Below are positions 1 through 9,121 of a stretch of 64,000 bases of DNA, in pieces. The DNA lies in the NCBI RefSeq assembly GCF_004116955.1, contig NZ_CP026362.1:1156501-1220500 (forward strand). The letters are read 5' to 3'. The notes below the pieces were generated by a model that saw nothing but the letters and a program-made list of their open reading frames with translations, was not told the DNA's origin and did not search any database. Within the stretch, counting starts at the first letter, position 1. Every line of letters begins with the position of its first letter. This DNA is from Bacillus vallismortis (GTDB lineage Bacteria > Bacillota > Bacilli > Bacillales > Bacillaceae). A program made the translations under genes and the position numbers.

Positions 1-294
1 CTCTTGGACATTTTTAAATTGACACCCGCCCACGTCATGACATCTTTTGTGGTGACTGGCGCGATTTTAGATGGCTTCGGTATTTACGATAAATTTATTG
101 AATTTGCAGGAGGAGGCGCCACCGTTCCGATCGTCAGTTTCGGTCACAGTCTTCTGCACGGTGCCATGCATCAGGCGCATATACACGGATTTATCGGAAT
201 CGGCATGGGGATTTTTGAACTGACGTCCGCCGGTATCTCAGCCGCTATTCTCTTCGCCTTTATCGTAGCCGTTATTTTTAAACCGAAAGGATAA
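1..294 (+). CDS. spoVAEB: Stage V sporulation protein AE, SpoVAEB part (5' end missing)
   Basis: Membrane component of the SpoVA complex that moves Ca-dipicolinic acid into the forespore and releases it on germination. The frame is already open at base 1, so the first roughly 20 residues lie upstream of the window. The visible 97 codons are hydrophobic, with a Gly-rich [19 protein letters not shown] segment followed by a His-rich [19 protein letters not shown] stretch, both typical of SpoVAC/SpoVAE-type proteins, and a last membrane segment ending in FKPKG. It is followed after 7 bp by spoVAEA and then spoVAF, the conserved 3' order of the spoVA operon. Family and role are known for B. subtilis; the sequence shows only the C-terminal part. 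Confidence 0.93.
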   Translation, partial: LLDIFKLTPAHVMTSFVVTGAILDGFGIYDKFIEFAGGGATVPIVSFGHSLLHGAMHQAHIHGFIGIGMGIFELTSAGISAAILFAFIVAVIFKPKG

Positions 295-301
295 TGCCGA
301 C

Positions 302-919
302 ATGACGACAAAACGCAAGGTCATACTGGTAACAGACGGGGATGTGTATGCCGCTAAAACAATTGAATACGCCGCAAATAAAGTGGGGGGACGATGTATT
401 TCACAATCAAAAGGCAACCCTTCTATTCGCAGCGGCGCGGAGCTTGTCAAGCTGATCACCTCAGCACCGTATGATCCCGTATTTGTCATGTTTGACGACT
501 CGGGCCTTCAAGGAGAGGGGCCGGGAGAAGCCGCTCTCAGCTATGTCGCCACCCATCCGTCAATTGAAGTGCTCGGAGTGATTGCGGTCGCATCAAAAAC
601 CCATCAGGCTGAGTGGACCAGGGTTGACGTAAGCATTGACCGCAATGGAGAAATAACTGAATACGGTGTAGATAAAATCGGAGAGCAGGAATTTGATGAA
701 CACAGAATGAACGGAGATACAGTCTATTGCCTTGATAAACTTGATCTCCCGCTTATTGTCGGTATCGGGGATATTGGCAAAATGGGCAGAAAAGACGATA
801 TCTCAAAAGGGTCGCCAATCACCATGAAAGCGGTCGAGTTTATTTTAGAAAGGAGCGGGTATCATGCCGGACCAAAAGCAAGAGAAAATCAAGGTTTATC
901 GGAATCCAGACAAAAATGA
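302..919 (+). CDS. spoVAEA: Stage V sporulation protein AE, SpoVAEA part
   Basis: A soluble 205-residue protein of the spoVA operon, needed with the other SpoVA proteins for normal Ca-DPA release during germination. It begins [11 protein letters not shown], a beta-strand plus acidic turn, and has a Gly-rich [18 protein letters not shown] segment near residue 155; no membrane segment is seen. In some Bacillales this region and SpoVAEB are treated as a single locus, hence the EA/EB naming. Its 3' end overlaps spoVAF by 56 bp in another frame, which suggests translational coupling. The start is the ATG 7 bp after the spoVAEB stop. Confidence 0.92.
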   Translation: MTTKRKVILVTDGDVYAAKTIEYAANKVGGRCISQSKGNPSIRSGAELVKLITSAPYDPVFVMFDDSGLQGEGPGEAALSYVATHPSIEVLGVIAVASKTHQAEWTRVDVSIDRNGEITEYGVDKIGEQEFDEHRMNGDTVYCLDKLDLPLIVGIGDIGKMGRKDDISKGSPITMKAVEFILERSGYHAGPKARENQGLSESRQK

Positions 920-2345
920 AGCATACTTCAAAAACCGTGTCGGGATGGGAACAAGCTACGATGTAGGGGTTCGCAAGCTCACCATTTTAGACAAAGAAAT
1001 TCATCTTTACTATCTGAATGGATTATGTGATACGGCCTTTATCATTCATTTAATGCGAGAGCTCGTAGCCATTAACAATCGTGATGAGGACCCGGATCAG
1101 CTGGTTGATATTGTCGAAAACAGGCTTCTTAACGCCCAGGTCGAAAAAGTAAAAACGCTGGATGAAACGACTGACCAGGTGCTGTCCGGATTAGTCGCAG
1201 TCATTGTTGAAGACACAGGCTTCGCGTTTATTATTGATGTCAGAAGCTATCCGGGCAGAAATCCGGAAGAACCTGATACGGAAAAGGTGGTCAGGGGAGC
1301 AAGAGACGGATTTGTTGAAAATATCGTCGTCAATACAGCCCTTCTCAGAAGGCGGATCAGAGACGAACGGCTTCGCATCAAGATGACAAAGGTCGGCGAG
1401 CGATCTAAAACGGATATGAGCATTATTTATATAGAAGATATTGCAGATCCAGATCTGGTTGACATCGTGGAGAAAGAAATTGCTGCCATTGACGTTGACG
1501 GCTTAACGATGGCTGACAAAACAGTAGAGGAATTCATCATTAAACAAGGCTACAACCCGTATCCGCTCGTCCGCTATACGGAAAGACCCGATGTGGCTGC
1601 CAACCACGTGCTTGAAGGCCATGTCGTCATCATGGTTGATACATCGCCGAGTGTGATTATCACACCGACGACTTTATTTCACCATGTCCAGCATGCTGAA
1701 GAGTACAGGCAAGCGCCTGCGGTCGGTACTTTTTTACGATGGGTAAGATTTATCGGCATCATTGCATCCACTCTCCTTCTCCCGATCTGGTTTCTCTTTG
1801 TGCTGCAGCCGGATCTTTTGCCAGAGAATATGAAATTTATCGGTTTAAATAAAGATACGCATATCCCGATCATCCTGCAAATATTCTTAGCTGACTTAGG
1901 AATCGAGTTTCTCAGAATGGCGGCCATTCATACACCGACAGCTCTGTCGACAGCAATGGGTATCATCGCTGCTGTGCTGATCGGACAAATTGCTATTGAA
2001 GTCGGCCTGTTTTCGCCAGAGGTGATTTTGTACGTCTCACTCGCGGCCATCGGAACCTTTGCAACGCCTAGTTATGAATTAAGCTTGGCAAACAAAATGG
2101 GCCGACTTGCCCTCATGATACTTGTTGCCATATTCCATGTAAAAGGGCTCGTTATCGGATTCACAGTGCTCATTATCGCCATGGCCAGCATCAAATCACT
2201 TCAGACACCGTACTTATGGCCGCTGATTCCCTTTAATGGCAAGGCGTTATGGCAGATACTGATCCGCACAGCAAAACCTGGCGCGAAAGTAAGACCTAGT
2301 ATCGTTCACCCGAGAAATCGCTTAAGACAGCCTACCAATTCATAA
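864..2345 (+). CDS. spoVAF: Stage V sporulation protein AF, GerA-family membrane protein
   Basis: Last gene of the spoVA operon, 493 residues, in the GerA/GerBA/GerKA receptor A-subunit family. The first ~290 residues form the cytoplasmic domain. The C-terminal third is a membrane domain with helices around residues 297-315, 362-384, 388-402 and 412-441. SpoVAF is known to associate with germinant receptors and to boost germination rather than bind germinant itself. The ATG follows AAGGAG by about 9 bp inside the spoVAEA 3' end. The tail RQPTNS ends just before an intrinsic terminator at 2395-2421 that closes the operon. Confidence 0.94.
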   Translation: MPDQKQEKIKVYRNPDKNEAYFKNRVGMGTSYDVGVRKLTILDKEIHLYYLNGLCDTAFIIHLMRELVAINNRDEDPDQLVDIVENRLLNAQVEKVKTLDETTDQVLSGLVAVIVEDTGFAFIIDVRSYPGRNPEEPDTEKVVRGARDGFVENIVVNTALLRRRIRDERLRIKMTKVGERSKTDMSIIYIEDIADPDLVDIVEKEIAAIDVDGLTMADKTVEEFIIKQGYNPYPLVRYTERPDVAANHVLEGHVVIMVDTSPSVIITPTTLFHHVQHAEEYRQAPAVGTFLRWVRFIGIIASTLLLPIWFLFVLQPDLLPENMKFIGLNKDTHIPIILQIFLADLGIEFLRMAAIHTPTALSTAMGIIAAVLIGQIAIEVGLFSPEVILYVSLAAIGTFATPSYELSLANKMGRLALMILVAIFHVKGLVIGFTVLIIAMASIKSLQTPYLWPLIPFNGKALWQILIRTAKPGAKVRPSIVHPRNRLRQPTNS

Positions 2346-2394
2346 TCGCATTGAAACTGACTGAAGAGTATGATAATGTATGTCTTAATTATGA

Positions 2395-2421
2395 AGGGAC
2401 AGTCCATAAAACTGTCCTTTT
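2395..2421 (+). terminator. Intrinsic terminator of the spoVA operon
   Basis: GGACAGT (2397-2403) pairs perfectly with ACTGTCC (2411-2417) across a 7-nt loop and is followed by TTTT. It separates spoVAF from lysA. Confidence 0.75.
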
Positions 2422-2451
2422 CATCCATAAGCGGAGAAAGAGGGAATGACA

Positions 2452-3771
2452 TTGTTCTTACATGGCACAAGCAGGCAAAATCAACATGGGCATTTAGAAA
2501 TCGGAGGTGTGGACGCTCTTTATTTAGCGGAAAAATATGGAACGCCTCTTTATGTATATGATGTGGCTTTAATACGTGAGCGTGCTAAAAGCTTTAAGCA
2601 GGCATTTATTGCTGCAGGGCTGAAAGCTCAGGTAGCGTATGCGAGCAAAGCGTTCTCATCCGTCGCGATGATTCAGCTCGCAGAGGAAGAGGGGCTCTCT
2701 TTAGATGTCGTGTCTGGCGGAGAGCTTTATACAGCTGTTGCGGCCGGCTTTCCGGCAGAACGCATTCACTTTCATGGGAATAACAAGAGCAGGGAAGAAC
2801 TGCGGATGGCACTTGAACACCGCATCGGCTGCATTGTGGTGGATAATTTCTATGAAATTTCGCTTCTGGAAGACCTATGTAAAGAAACGGGCCACTCCGT
2901 TGATGTCCTTCTTCGGATTACGCCGGGGGTAGAAGCGCATACGCATGATTACATTACAACCGGTCAGGAAGATTCAAAGTTCGGTTTCGACCTTCATAAC
3001 GGACAAACTGAACGGGCAATTGCGCAAGTGTTACAATCAGAACACATTCAGCTTCTGGGTGTCCATTGCCATATTGGCTCACAAATTTTTGATACGGCTG
3101 GTTTTGTGTTAGCGGCGGAAAAAATCTTCAAAAAACTGGACGAGTGGAGGGACTCTTACTCGTTTGTATCCAAGGTGTTGAATCTTGGTGGAGGTTTTGG
3201 CATCCGTTATACAAAAGACGATGAACCGCTTCACGCTACTGAATACGTTGAAAGCATTATCGAAGCTGTGAAAGAAAATGCTGCCCGATACGGTTTTCAC
3301 ATTCCGGAAATATGGATTGAACCGGGCCGTTCTCTCGTAGGAGACGCAGGCACAACCCTTTATACGGTTGGCTCTCAAAAAGAAGTGCCGGGTGTCCGCC
3401 AATATGTAGCTGTAGACGGAGGCATGAACGACAATATTCGTCCTGCACTCTATCAGGCTAAATATGAAGCTGCGACAGCCAACCGTATCGGAGAGGCGCA
3501 CGACAATACGGTCTCGATTGCCGGAAAGTGCTGTGAAAGCGGTGATATGCTGATTTGGGATATTGACCTGCCAGAAGTAAAAGAAGGCGATTTGCTTGCC
3601 GTTTTTTGTACAGGCGCTTACGGATATAGCATGGCCAACAATTACAATCGAATCCCGAGACCTGCTGTTGTATTTGTAGAAAATGGTGAGGACCATCTGG
3701 TCGTAAAGAGAGAAACATACGAGGATATTGTCAAACTTGACCTGCCCTTTAAAACGAGTGTCAAGCAATAA
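2452..3771 (+). CDS. lysA: Diaminopimelate decarboxylase
   Basis: Converts meso-diaminopimelate to L-lysine, the last step of lysine synthesis; PLP-dependent, cytosolic. Fold type III decarboxylase of 439 residues. The PLP lysine lies in AQVAYASKAFSS (Lys about residue 66). HCHIGSQI and LNLGGGFGIRY are the His and Gly-rich PLP-phosphate motifs, EPGRSLVGDAG follows, and CCESGD holds the active-site Cys from the neighbouring subunit. An in-frame ATG lies at 2446, but only TTG 2452 stands about 7 bp from AGAGGG, giving the usual family length. The gene is monocistronic, between the spoVA terminator and the hairpin cluster at 3772-3930. No lysine riboswitch is seen upstream. Confidence 0.96.
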   Translation: MFLHGTSRQNQHGHLEIGGVDALYLAEKYGTPLYVYDVALIRERAKSFKQAFIAAGLKAQVAYASKAFSSVAMIQLAEEEGLSLDVVSGGELYTAVAAGFPAERIHFHGNNKSREELRMALEHRIGCIVVDNFYEISLLEDLCKETGHSVDVLLRITPGVEAHTHDYITTGQEDSKFGFDLHNGQTERAIAQVLQSEHIQLLGVHCHIGSQIFDTAGFVLAAEKIFKKLDEWRDSYSFVSKVLNLGGGFGIRYTKDDEPLHATEYVESIIEAVKENAARYGFHIPEIWIEPGRSLVGDAGTTLYTVGSQKEVPGVRQYVAVDGGMNDNIRPALYQAKYEAATANRIGEAHDNTVSIAGKCCESGDMLIWDIDLPEVKEGDLLAVFCTGAYGYSMANNYNRIPRPAVVFVENGEDHLVVKRETYEDIVKLDLPFKTSVKQ

Positions 3772-3930
3772 AAGCGCCGATTCCTCGGCGCTTATACTAA
3801 AGAGAAGGTGGGGATTTTTGAAGATTGAAAATCAAAAATCCTCATCTTCTTATTTTTTTGAGGCCTCAAATGCAAAAAAGGCTGTCGAGGTTTTCTCGAC
3901 AGCCTAAGCGCCGACATCGCGGCGCTTTTT
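3772..3930. terminator. Cluster of five inverted repeats between convergent lysA and ypuA
   Basis: Five perfect palindromes lie in 159 bp: AAGCGCCGA/TCGGCGCTT (3772-3793), GATTTTTGA/TCAAAAATC (3813-3840), TTTGAGGCCTCAAA (3857-3870), GGCTGTCGAG/CTCGACAGCC (3880-3904) and AAGCGCCG/CGGCGCTT (3906-3927). The last is followed by a T run on the plus strand and acts as the lysA terminator. The T run at 3852-3859, read together with the 3880-3904 stem, can serve ypuA on the minus strand. The first and last repeats share arms, so alternative long-range pairing is possible. Confidence 0.75.
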
Positions 3931-4802
3931 TATTTGAAAATAGAAACAATTGCATTCCAGATCGATACGAAGAAATCAATGACTTTCTGGATGAAGTTTT
4001 TGCCCTCATCTGATTCTATGAACTTCGTTATCTTATCTTTTGCTTTATCAAGCTGGTCACCGACCTGCCCCCAGTCGATGTCAACATTTTTCATTTTATT
4101 GAATAGGGAGACAAGCTGATCCTTTTGGCTGTCTGTAAGTGTGACGTTTAAGTCAGAAGCCGCTTCGTCCACTTGTTTTTCAATGTCAGCCTTATTGTCA
4201 GGCACACCGTTTTTGGCAAACTCTTCTTTGATTTTTGCAATCAGTGCAGCCGCATTTTCCTTACCGATTTTGTCTCCGAGCTCAGATGTCGTGACAAGCT
4301 CTTGATTGGCTACTTGCTTAACATCCTCTGAGATCGCTTCATCAGACGAAACCTCATACGCTTTAATCAATCCAGTTAAAGCCGCAGTCCCGGATACTTC
4401 AAACGGGGCTGTCACATACACCTTTGCATCTTTCACACCGGCTGTCATCAGCGCATTTAGATACATTTCATCTGTGATGCCGCTGATATTATGGGTCTCA
4501 ACATTCAGCCCAGAGCCTTTTTTGGCAATGGTTATCGACGATGAAGAAATCGCTCTGGATCCGATTTGAGCGCTTGGGATATATTTTCCTAAATATTCAT
4601 GTTCTTCCTTATTGGTCACCGTTACCGTTGTGGCATTGTCAGGGACATTCATTTCGTTAAGCACTTTTTGTTTATCAGATTCTGACAAATCAGCACCCAG
4701 TGTGACAATGACATCTCCGACTGCGGCATCCGCGAGACTGATTTTCGGAACCATCAGCAGCAAAACGGCCGCTGCTAGCATTCCAATCCATATTTTTTTC
4801 AA
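3930..4802 (-). CDS. ypuA: Secreted DUF1002-type protein YpuA
   Basis: A 290-residue exported protein of unknown biochemical role. The N-terminus has a lysine pair, a hydrophobic core (IGMLAAAVLLLMV) and a likely signal-peptidase site near ADA-A around residue 26. The mature part is acidic, with many D/E/N residues and SSSSITIAKKG and VYVTAPFEVSGTAALTG segments. A C-terminal hydrophobic patch (FFVSIWNAIVSIF) may touch the membrane. The TTG start at 4802 is 8 bp from AGGAGGTC; the longer open frame upstream lacks a ribosome site. A consensus sigma-M-type promoter lies at 4896-4922, fitting its known membership in the cell-envelope stress regulon. Function is not established. Confidence 0.9.
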   Translation of the reverse strand: MKKIWIGMLAAAVLLLMVPKISLADAAVGDVIVTLGADLSESDKQKVLNEMNVPDNATTVTVTNKEEHEYLGKYIPSAQIGSRAISSSSITIAKKGSGLNVETHNISGITDEMYLNALMTAGVKDAKVYVTAPFEVSGTAALTGLIKAYEVSSDEAISEDVKQVANQELVTTSELGDKIGKENAAALIAKIKEEFAKNGVPDNKADIEKQVDEAASDLNVTLTDSQKDQLVSLFNKMKNVDIDWGQVGDQLDKAKDKITKFIESDEGKNFIQKVIDFFVSIWNAIVSIFK

Positions 4803-4895
4803 AGCAGTTTGACCTCCTTCAATTTCACAAGCAGCTGGATAGAGCTGCTTTGCGAGGACCTGAATCATGATGAAAAATACAGTTCCGTTAGGTAA

Positions 4896-4922
4896 GACGG
4901 AGATAAAGAGACCCAGGTTTCA
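4896..4922 (-). promoter_or_regulatory. ECF (sigma-M-type) promoter of ypuA
   Basis: On the minus strand TGAAAC (4922-4917), a 17-bp spacer and CGTC (4899-4896) match the sigma-M consensus exactly. The promoter lies about 95 bp upstream of the ypuA TTG. ypuA is known as a sigma-M target in B. subtilis; the site is read directly here. Confidence 0.8.
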
Positions 4923-5059
4923 TTTTTATTTTTTGCAAAGACGGTTAATTCGTTTTCCCCCGAAAGGTGTGGTATAATAGCCGCGACAAGGAGAGACAGG
5001 CTATACCCTATCATACATAATCTCCTTTGAAAATTAAAATAAAGAAAGTGGGCATACAA

Positions 5060-5491
5060 TTGAAAACAGGTTACTTTTTATTAGAAGACGGCAACAAAAT
5101 TGAATTTGAACTTTACCCTGAAGCTGCATCAGGCACTGTCGCAAACTTTGAAAAGCTTGCGAATGAAGGCTTCTATGACGGTCTTACATTTCACCGAGTG
5201 ATTCCTGGCTTCGTCAGCCAAGGAGGCTGCCCGAACGGAACTGGCACAGGCGGTCCAGGATACACAATCAAATGTGAAACAGAAGGAAACCCGCACACAC
5301 ATGAAGCGGGCTCTCTTTCTATGGCACATGCTGGAAAAGACACTGGCGGCAGCCAATTTTTCATCGTTCATGAACCTCAGCCTCATTTGAACGGTGTTCA
5401 CACTGTATTCGGCAAAGTAACAAGCGGATTAGAGTTCGCGAAAAACATGTCTAACGGCGACGTTATGAAAGAAGTTCGTGTAGAAGGCTAA
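5060..5491 (+). CDS. ppiB: Cyclophilin-type peptidyl-prolyl cis-trans isomerase B
   Basis: Catalyses prolyl cis-trans isomerisation during protein folding in the cytosol. It is a 143-residue minimal cyclophilin with the expected blocks: [13 protein letters not shown] (catalytic Arg, Phe and Gln), [19 protein letters not shown], and [12 protein letters not shown] near the C-terminus. There is no signal peptide, so it is cytoplasmic. The TTG at 5060 starts the conserved [11 protein letters not shown] sequence; the upstream ATG (5027) would add a Lys/Ile-rich extension not seen in the family. The gene is single, followed by an intrinsic terminator at 5504-5534. Confidence 0.95.
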   Translation: MKTGYFLLEDGNKIEFELYPEAASGTVANFEKLANEGFYDGLTFHRVIPGFVSQGGCPNGTGTGGPGYTIKCETEGNPHTHEAGSLSMAHAGKDTGGSQFFIVHEPQPHLNGVHTVFGKVTSGLEFAKNMSNGDVMKEVRVEG

Positions 5492-5503
5492 TAGGCAGAT
5501 GGG

Positions 5504-5534
5504 AAAGCTTCCTCGATTGGGGGAGCTTTTTTTA
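5504..5534 (+). terminator. Intrinsic terminator of ppiB
   Basis: AAAGCTTCC and GGGGAGCTTT form a stem with a short loop, followed by a T run. Confidence 0.75.
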
Positions 5535-5760
5535 TTGGCGAAAATGTTCCACTAGAGCATCGCCTGACGAAAATGTATCATTGCTAATACTTTATCTTGT
5601 ATATGCCGCAAAAGCGGATTGATTCTTCAATCATTCCGACACTCGCCTTCATCTCATCTGTAAAAATTAAGAAAACTTTAAAGTAACATCGTTCATTGGA
5701 AATGGGATTTTGTAGTAAAATGAATCAAAACAAACGTGATGTTAAAAAGGAGCTTGGCGT

Positions 5761-5967
5761 ATGAACAACAAAGGCTGTATAAAATGCGGAAGTACTGAAG
5801 CGGGACAAAAAGAAATCGCCACAACCGGCACGGGATTGTCGAAATTGTTTGACGTTCAGAATAACCGTTTTCTCGTGGTGTACTGTAAGAATTGCGGATA
5901 TTCAGAGTTATATAACAAAGAATCCTCAACAGCCGGCAACATATTGGATTTGTTTTTTGGAGGCTGA
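5761..5967 (+). CDS. ypzJ: Small zinc-ribbon protein, YpzJ-like
   Basis: A 68-residue protein with two CxxC pairs, CIKCGS near the N-terminus and YCKNCGY near residue 42, spaced as in a zinc ribbon. The C-terminus GNILDLFFGG is short and hydrophobic. It resembles the small nucleic-acid-binding Zn-ribbon proteins of Bacillus; a precise function is not known. AAAGGAG lies 7-8 bp before the ATG. A weak sigma-A-like signal (TTCATT, 18 bp, TAAAAT) sits about 55 bp upstream. Its stop codon is 3 bp before the ATG of a decayed gene, so the two probably formed an operon. The symbol is by resemblance and gene position. Confidence 0.75.
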   Translation: MNNKGCIKCGSTEAGQKEIATTGTGLSKLFDVQNNRFLVVYCKNCGYSELYNKESSTAGNILDLFFGG

Positions 5968-5970
5968 TCC

Positions 5971-6403
5971 ATGTTTTCGAGCTTTGATGATTTCAAACAT
6001 ATGTTGAAATCAAAACGGGATGCCGGTTATGTTACCTATGAAATAGGCTGCCGCAAACATTCCAGTATCCTTCGTGACGTGAATTGGGTATCATGGATTT
6101 GACGATCAATGGAACGCAGTAAATGAACAGACCGCCCGTCATGTCATGACTTAAATCCTATCTAAAGATTTAGCATACGAGATCTCTCTATCTTTCGAGC
6201 CCATCGTTTTTGGATTAAGCGATTATTTCTTTCATTACTTTTCGGATGATCCTGTGTATGTTACGAACGCTGATGTTGATGTTCAGTCCGGTGATGTTAG
6301 ATGAAGCAGTTGGAGTCCTATTACCCAAGCGACATTTGATGCAGGGGTGGTTGTGGTTGACAAGAAAAAGATAGGCTTGATTTGGGTAGAAGATGAAGAT
6401 TAA
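5971..6403 (+). pseudogene. Decayed gene of ~140 codons downstream of the zinc-ribbon gene
   Basis: A good ribosome site (GGAGG) precedes ATG 5971, which opens a frame of 43 codons beginning MFSSFDDFKHMLKSK and stopping at TGA 6100-6102. From about 6090 the coding character moves to the next frame (YHGFDDQWNAVNEQTARHVM). That frame continues to TAA 6401-6403 through two in-frame stops, TAA 6152-6154 and TGA 6302-6304. It carries protein-like stretches such as SLSFEPIVFGLSDYFFHY and VVVVDKKKIGLIWVEDED. So at least one frameshift and two nonsense changes are present. I do not recognise the family; the acidic, aromatic C-terminus recalls small immunity-type proteins, but that is a guess. Confidence 0.65.
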
Positions 6404-6499
6404 TAGAGAGTGTAAAATCATGTCAATGGTCCTGATGGGATTTCTTTTCGATTCGTGGTAACATTAACTTGCAGACCGTTGTTTATTGGAGGAAATCAG

Positions 6500-7054
6500 T
6501 TGAAATCAGAACATGTTTCAAAGAAAAAAACAATGTTAGAATGGGCAAAAGCAATTGTGATTGCGGTTGTTCTCGCTTTGCTCACCCGCCATTTTATTTT
6601 TGCGCCGTATGTCGTAGATGGCGAGTCCATGGACCCCACCCTTCATGACCATGAAAGGGTATTTGTCAATATGACAGTCAAGTACATAGGTGAGTTTAAG
6701 AGAGGGGATATCATCGTGCTAAACGGAGATGACGTCCACTATGTCAAGCGGCTGATCGGTTTGCCCGGTGATACAGTCCAAATGAAGAACGACCAGCTCT
6801 ACATCAATGGAAAAAAGGTGGCCGAGCCTTATTTGACAGCCAATAAAAAAAGAGCAAAGCAAAACGGTTTTGACTATTTGACCGATGATTTCGGACCGGT
6901 TAAAGTGCCTGATGACAAGTATTTTGTCATGGGTGATAACCGGCGGAATTCAATGGACAGCCGAAACGGGCTTGGACTCTTCACAAAAAAACAAATTGCG
7001 GGTACGTCTAAGTTTGTTTTCTTCCCGTTTAACGAAATACGCAAAACAAAGTAG
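6500..7054 (+). CDS. sipS: Type I signal peptidase S
   Basis: Cleaves signal peptides from exported pre-proteins at the outer face of the membrane. It has 184 residues with one N-terminal membrane anchor (about residues 14-35). The catalytic Ser43 is in DGESMDPT and the general-base Lys83 in YVKRLIGLPGD; GDNRRNSMDSR is the conserved box E. The Ser/Lys dyad marks the prokaryotic (P-type) class. The TTG start at 6500 follows GGAGG at the right distance; the longer in-frame extension from 6455 has no ribosome site. Terminator at 7059-7091. In B. subtilis SipS is one of two major signal peptidases. Confidence 0.95.
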   Translation: MKSEHVSKKKTMLEWAKAIVIAVVLALLTRHFIFAPYVVDGESMDPTLHDHERVFVNMTVKYIGEFKRGDIIVLNGDDVHYVKRLIGLPGDTVQMKNDQLYINGKKVAEPYLTANKKRAKQNGFDYLTDDFGPVKVPDDKYFVMGDNRRNSMDSRNGLGLFTKKQIAGTSKFVFFPFNEIRKTK

Positions 7055-7058
7055 AATC

Positions 7059-7091
7059 AAGCAGCTCCTGAACAGGGGACTGCTTTTTTTT
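7059..7091 (+). terminator. Intrinsic terminator of sipS
   Basis: AAGCAG..CC pairs with GG..CTGCTT and is followed by eight T residues. Confidence 0.75.
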
Positions 7092-7163
7092 ATCTTTTTT
7101 TCATCCATCCCCCAAAACCAGAACATAAATTCGTATACCTATAGAAAAGAAATTGCAGAAAGG

Positions 7164-7190
7164 TGAAACATATTCCCGTTATGCATCGTT
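7164..7190 (+). promoter_or_regulatory. Possible ECF-sigma promoter upstream of ypuD
   Basis: TGAAAC (7164-7169), a 17-bp spacer and CGTT (7187-7190) resemble ECF promoters of the sigma-M/W/X group, with the last base of the -10 differing from CGTC. It lies about 95 bp before the ypuD ATG and downstream of the sipS terminator. Confidence 0.45.
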
Positions 7191-7286
7191 ATATTAATAA
7201 TTTACGAGAAATTACAGTTTTTTATTCATGAAAAAGAGGAATAACTCATATGAATGAATAGATTCATATTGGCTGGAGGTCTAATA

Positions 7287-7631
7287 ATGGGAAGAATAAA
7301 AACGAAGATTACCATTCTGTTAGTGCTTTTGCTTTTACTTGCAGGCGGTTATATGTACATAAATGGCGTTGAGCTGAAGGATGTCCCGACAGCAATTGGA
7401 CAAACCTTGTCCTCGGAAGAAGAGGAATACACCATTCAGGAGTATAAAGTGACGAAAATTGATGGCTCTGAGTATCAAGGAGAAGCCGAAAACGGCACGA
7501 AAATCATCTTCAACGGGAAAAAGTTACATCAGGATTTGTCTGATATAAAAGAAGGTGACAAGATTAAGGCATACTTCAGCAAATCAAAGCGGATCGATGG
7601 ATTAATCAAGGTTGCCAAAGTGAATGATTAA
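7287..7631 (+). CDS. ypuD: Small membrane-anchored protein YpuD (unknown function)
   Basis: A 114-residue protein with a basic N-terminus and a single hydrophobic segment (ITILLVLLLLLAGGYMYI, residues 8-25), then an extracellular domain of about 85 residues rich in Glu and Lys. The segment GDKIKAYFSKSKRIDGLIKVAKV resembles small beta-barrel (OB-like) proteins such as the YxeA group, but the similarity is weak. The ATG at 7287 is 6 bp from GGAGGT; the open frame continues upstream without a better start. The gene is single, with a possible ECF promoter upstream and a long-stem terminator downstream. Confidence 0.82.
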   Translation: MGRIKTKITILLVLLLLLAGGYMYINGVELKDVPTAIGQTLSSEEEEYTIQEYKVTKIDGSEYQGEAENGTKIIFNGKKLHQDLSDIKEGDKIKAYFSKSKRIDGLIKVAKVND

Positions 7632-7674
7632 CAAAGCATCACCTTTCAGTTTGAAGGGTGATGCTTTGTTTTTC
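7632..7674 (+). terminator. Intrinsic terminator of ypuD
   Basis: CAAAGCATCACC and GGTGATGCTTTG form a 12-bp stem, followed by TTTTT. It is one of the strongest terminators in the window. Confidence 0.85.
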
Positions 7675-7695
7675 TCAAATTGTAAGTTTATTTCA

Positions 7696-7724
7696 TTGCG
7701 TACTGTCATAAGGATCGCTATAAT
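7696..7724 (+). promoter_or_regulatory. Sigma-A promoter of the rib operon
   Basis: TTGCGT (7696-7701), a 17-bp spacer and TATAAT (7719-7724) lie about 30 bp before the FMN aptamer, so the transcript starts just upstream of the riboswitch. Confidence 0.8.
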
Positions 7725-7754
7725 AGCCAATAAGGACAAATGAATAAAGATTGT

Positions 7755-7892
7755 ATCCTTCGGGGCAGGGTGGAAATCCCGACCGGCGGTGGTAAAGCGA
7801 ATGCGCTTTAGAGCCCGTGACCCGTGTGCATATGCACGCGGTGGATTCAGTTTAAGCTGAAGCCGACAGTGAAAGTCTGGATGGGAGAAGGA
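7755..7892 (+). ncRNA. FMN riboswitch (RFN element) of ribDEAHT
   Basis: The conserved RFN blocks are present in order: ATCCTTCGGGGCAGGGTG, GAAATCCCGACCGGCGGT, AGCCCGTGACCCG with a variable stem GTGTGCATATGCACGC, GGTGGATTCAGTTTAAGCTG, GAAGCCGACAGTGAAAGTC and TGGATGGGAGAAGGAT. When FMN binds, the downstream terminator hairpin at 7957-7992 forms and stops transcription before ribD. With the terminator and promoter it fills the 394-bp gap between ypuD and ribD. Confidence 0.97.
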
Positions 7893-7956
7893 TGATGAGC
7901 CGCTATGCAAAACATTCAAAAATGCATAGTGTTATTTCCTATTGCGTAAAATACCT

Positions 7957-7992
7957 AAAGCCCCGGATTTTTCATAAATTCGGGGCTTTTTT
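7957..7992 (+). terminator. Riboswitch-controlled terminator before ribD
   Basis: AAAGCCCCG and CGGGGCTTT form a 9-bp stem with a T run. It is the expression platform of the FMN riboswitch. Confidence 0.9.
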
Positions 7993-8007
7993 GACGGTAA
8001 ATCATAA

Positions 8008-9111
<1,104 letters not shown>

Positions 9112-9121
9112 GATGGTGACC

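Noticed and set aside
2370-2561. Small plus-strand open frame between spoVAF and lysA
   Set aside because: It spans the spoVA terminator and then overlaps lysA in another frame, without family resemblance.
3109-3768. 219-codon open frame on the minus strand inside lysA
   Set aside because: It lies fully within a confidently identified PLP decarboxylase, has no ribosome site and no recognisable protein features.
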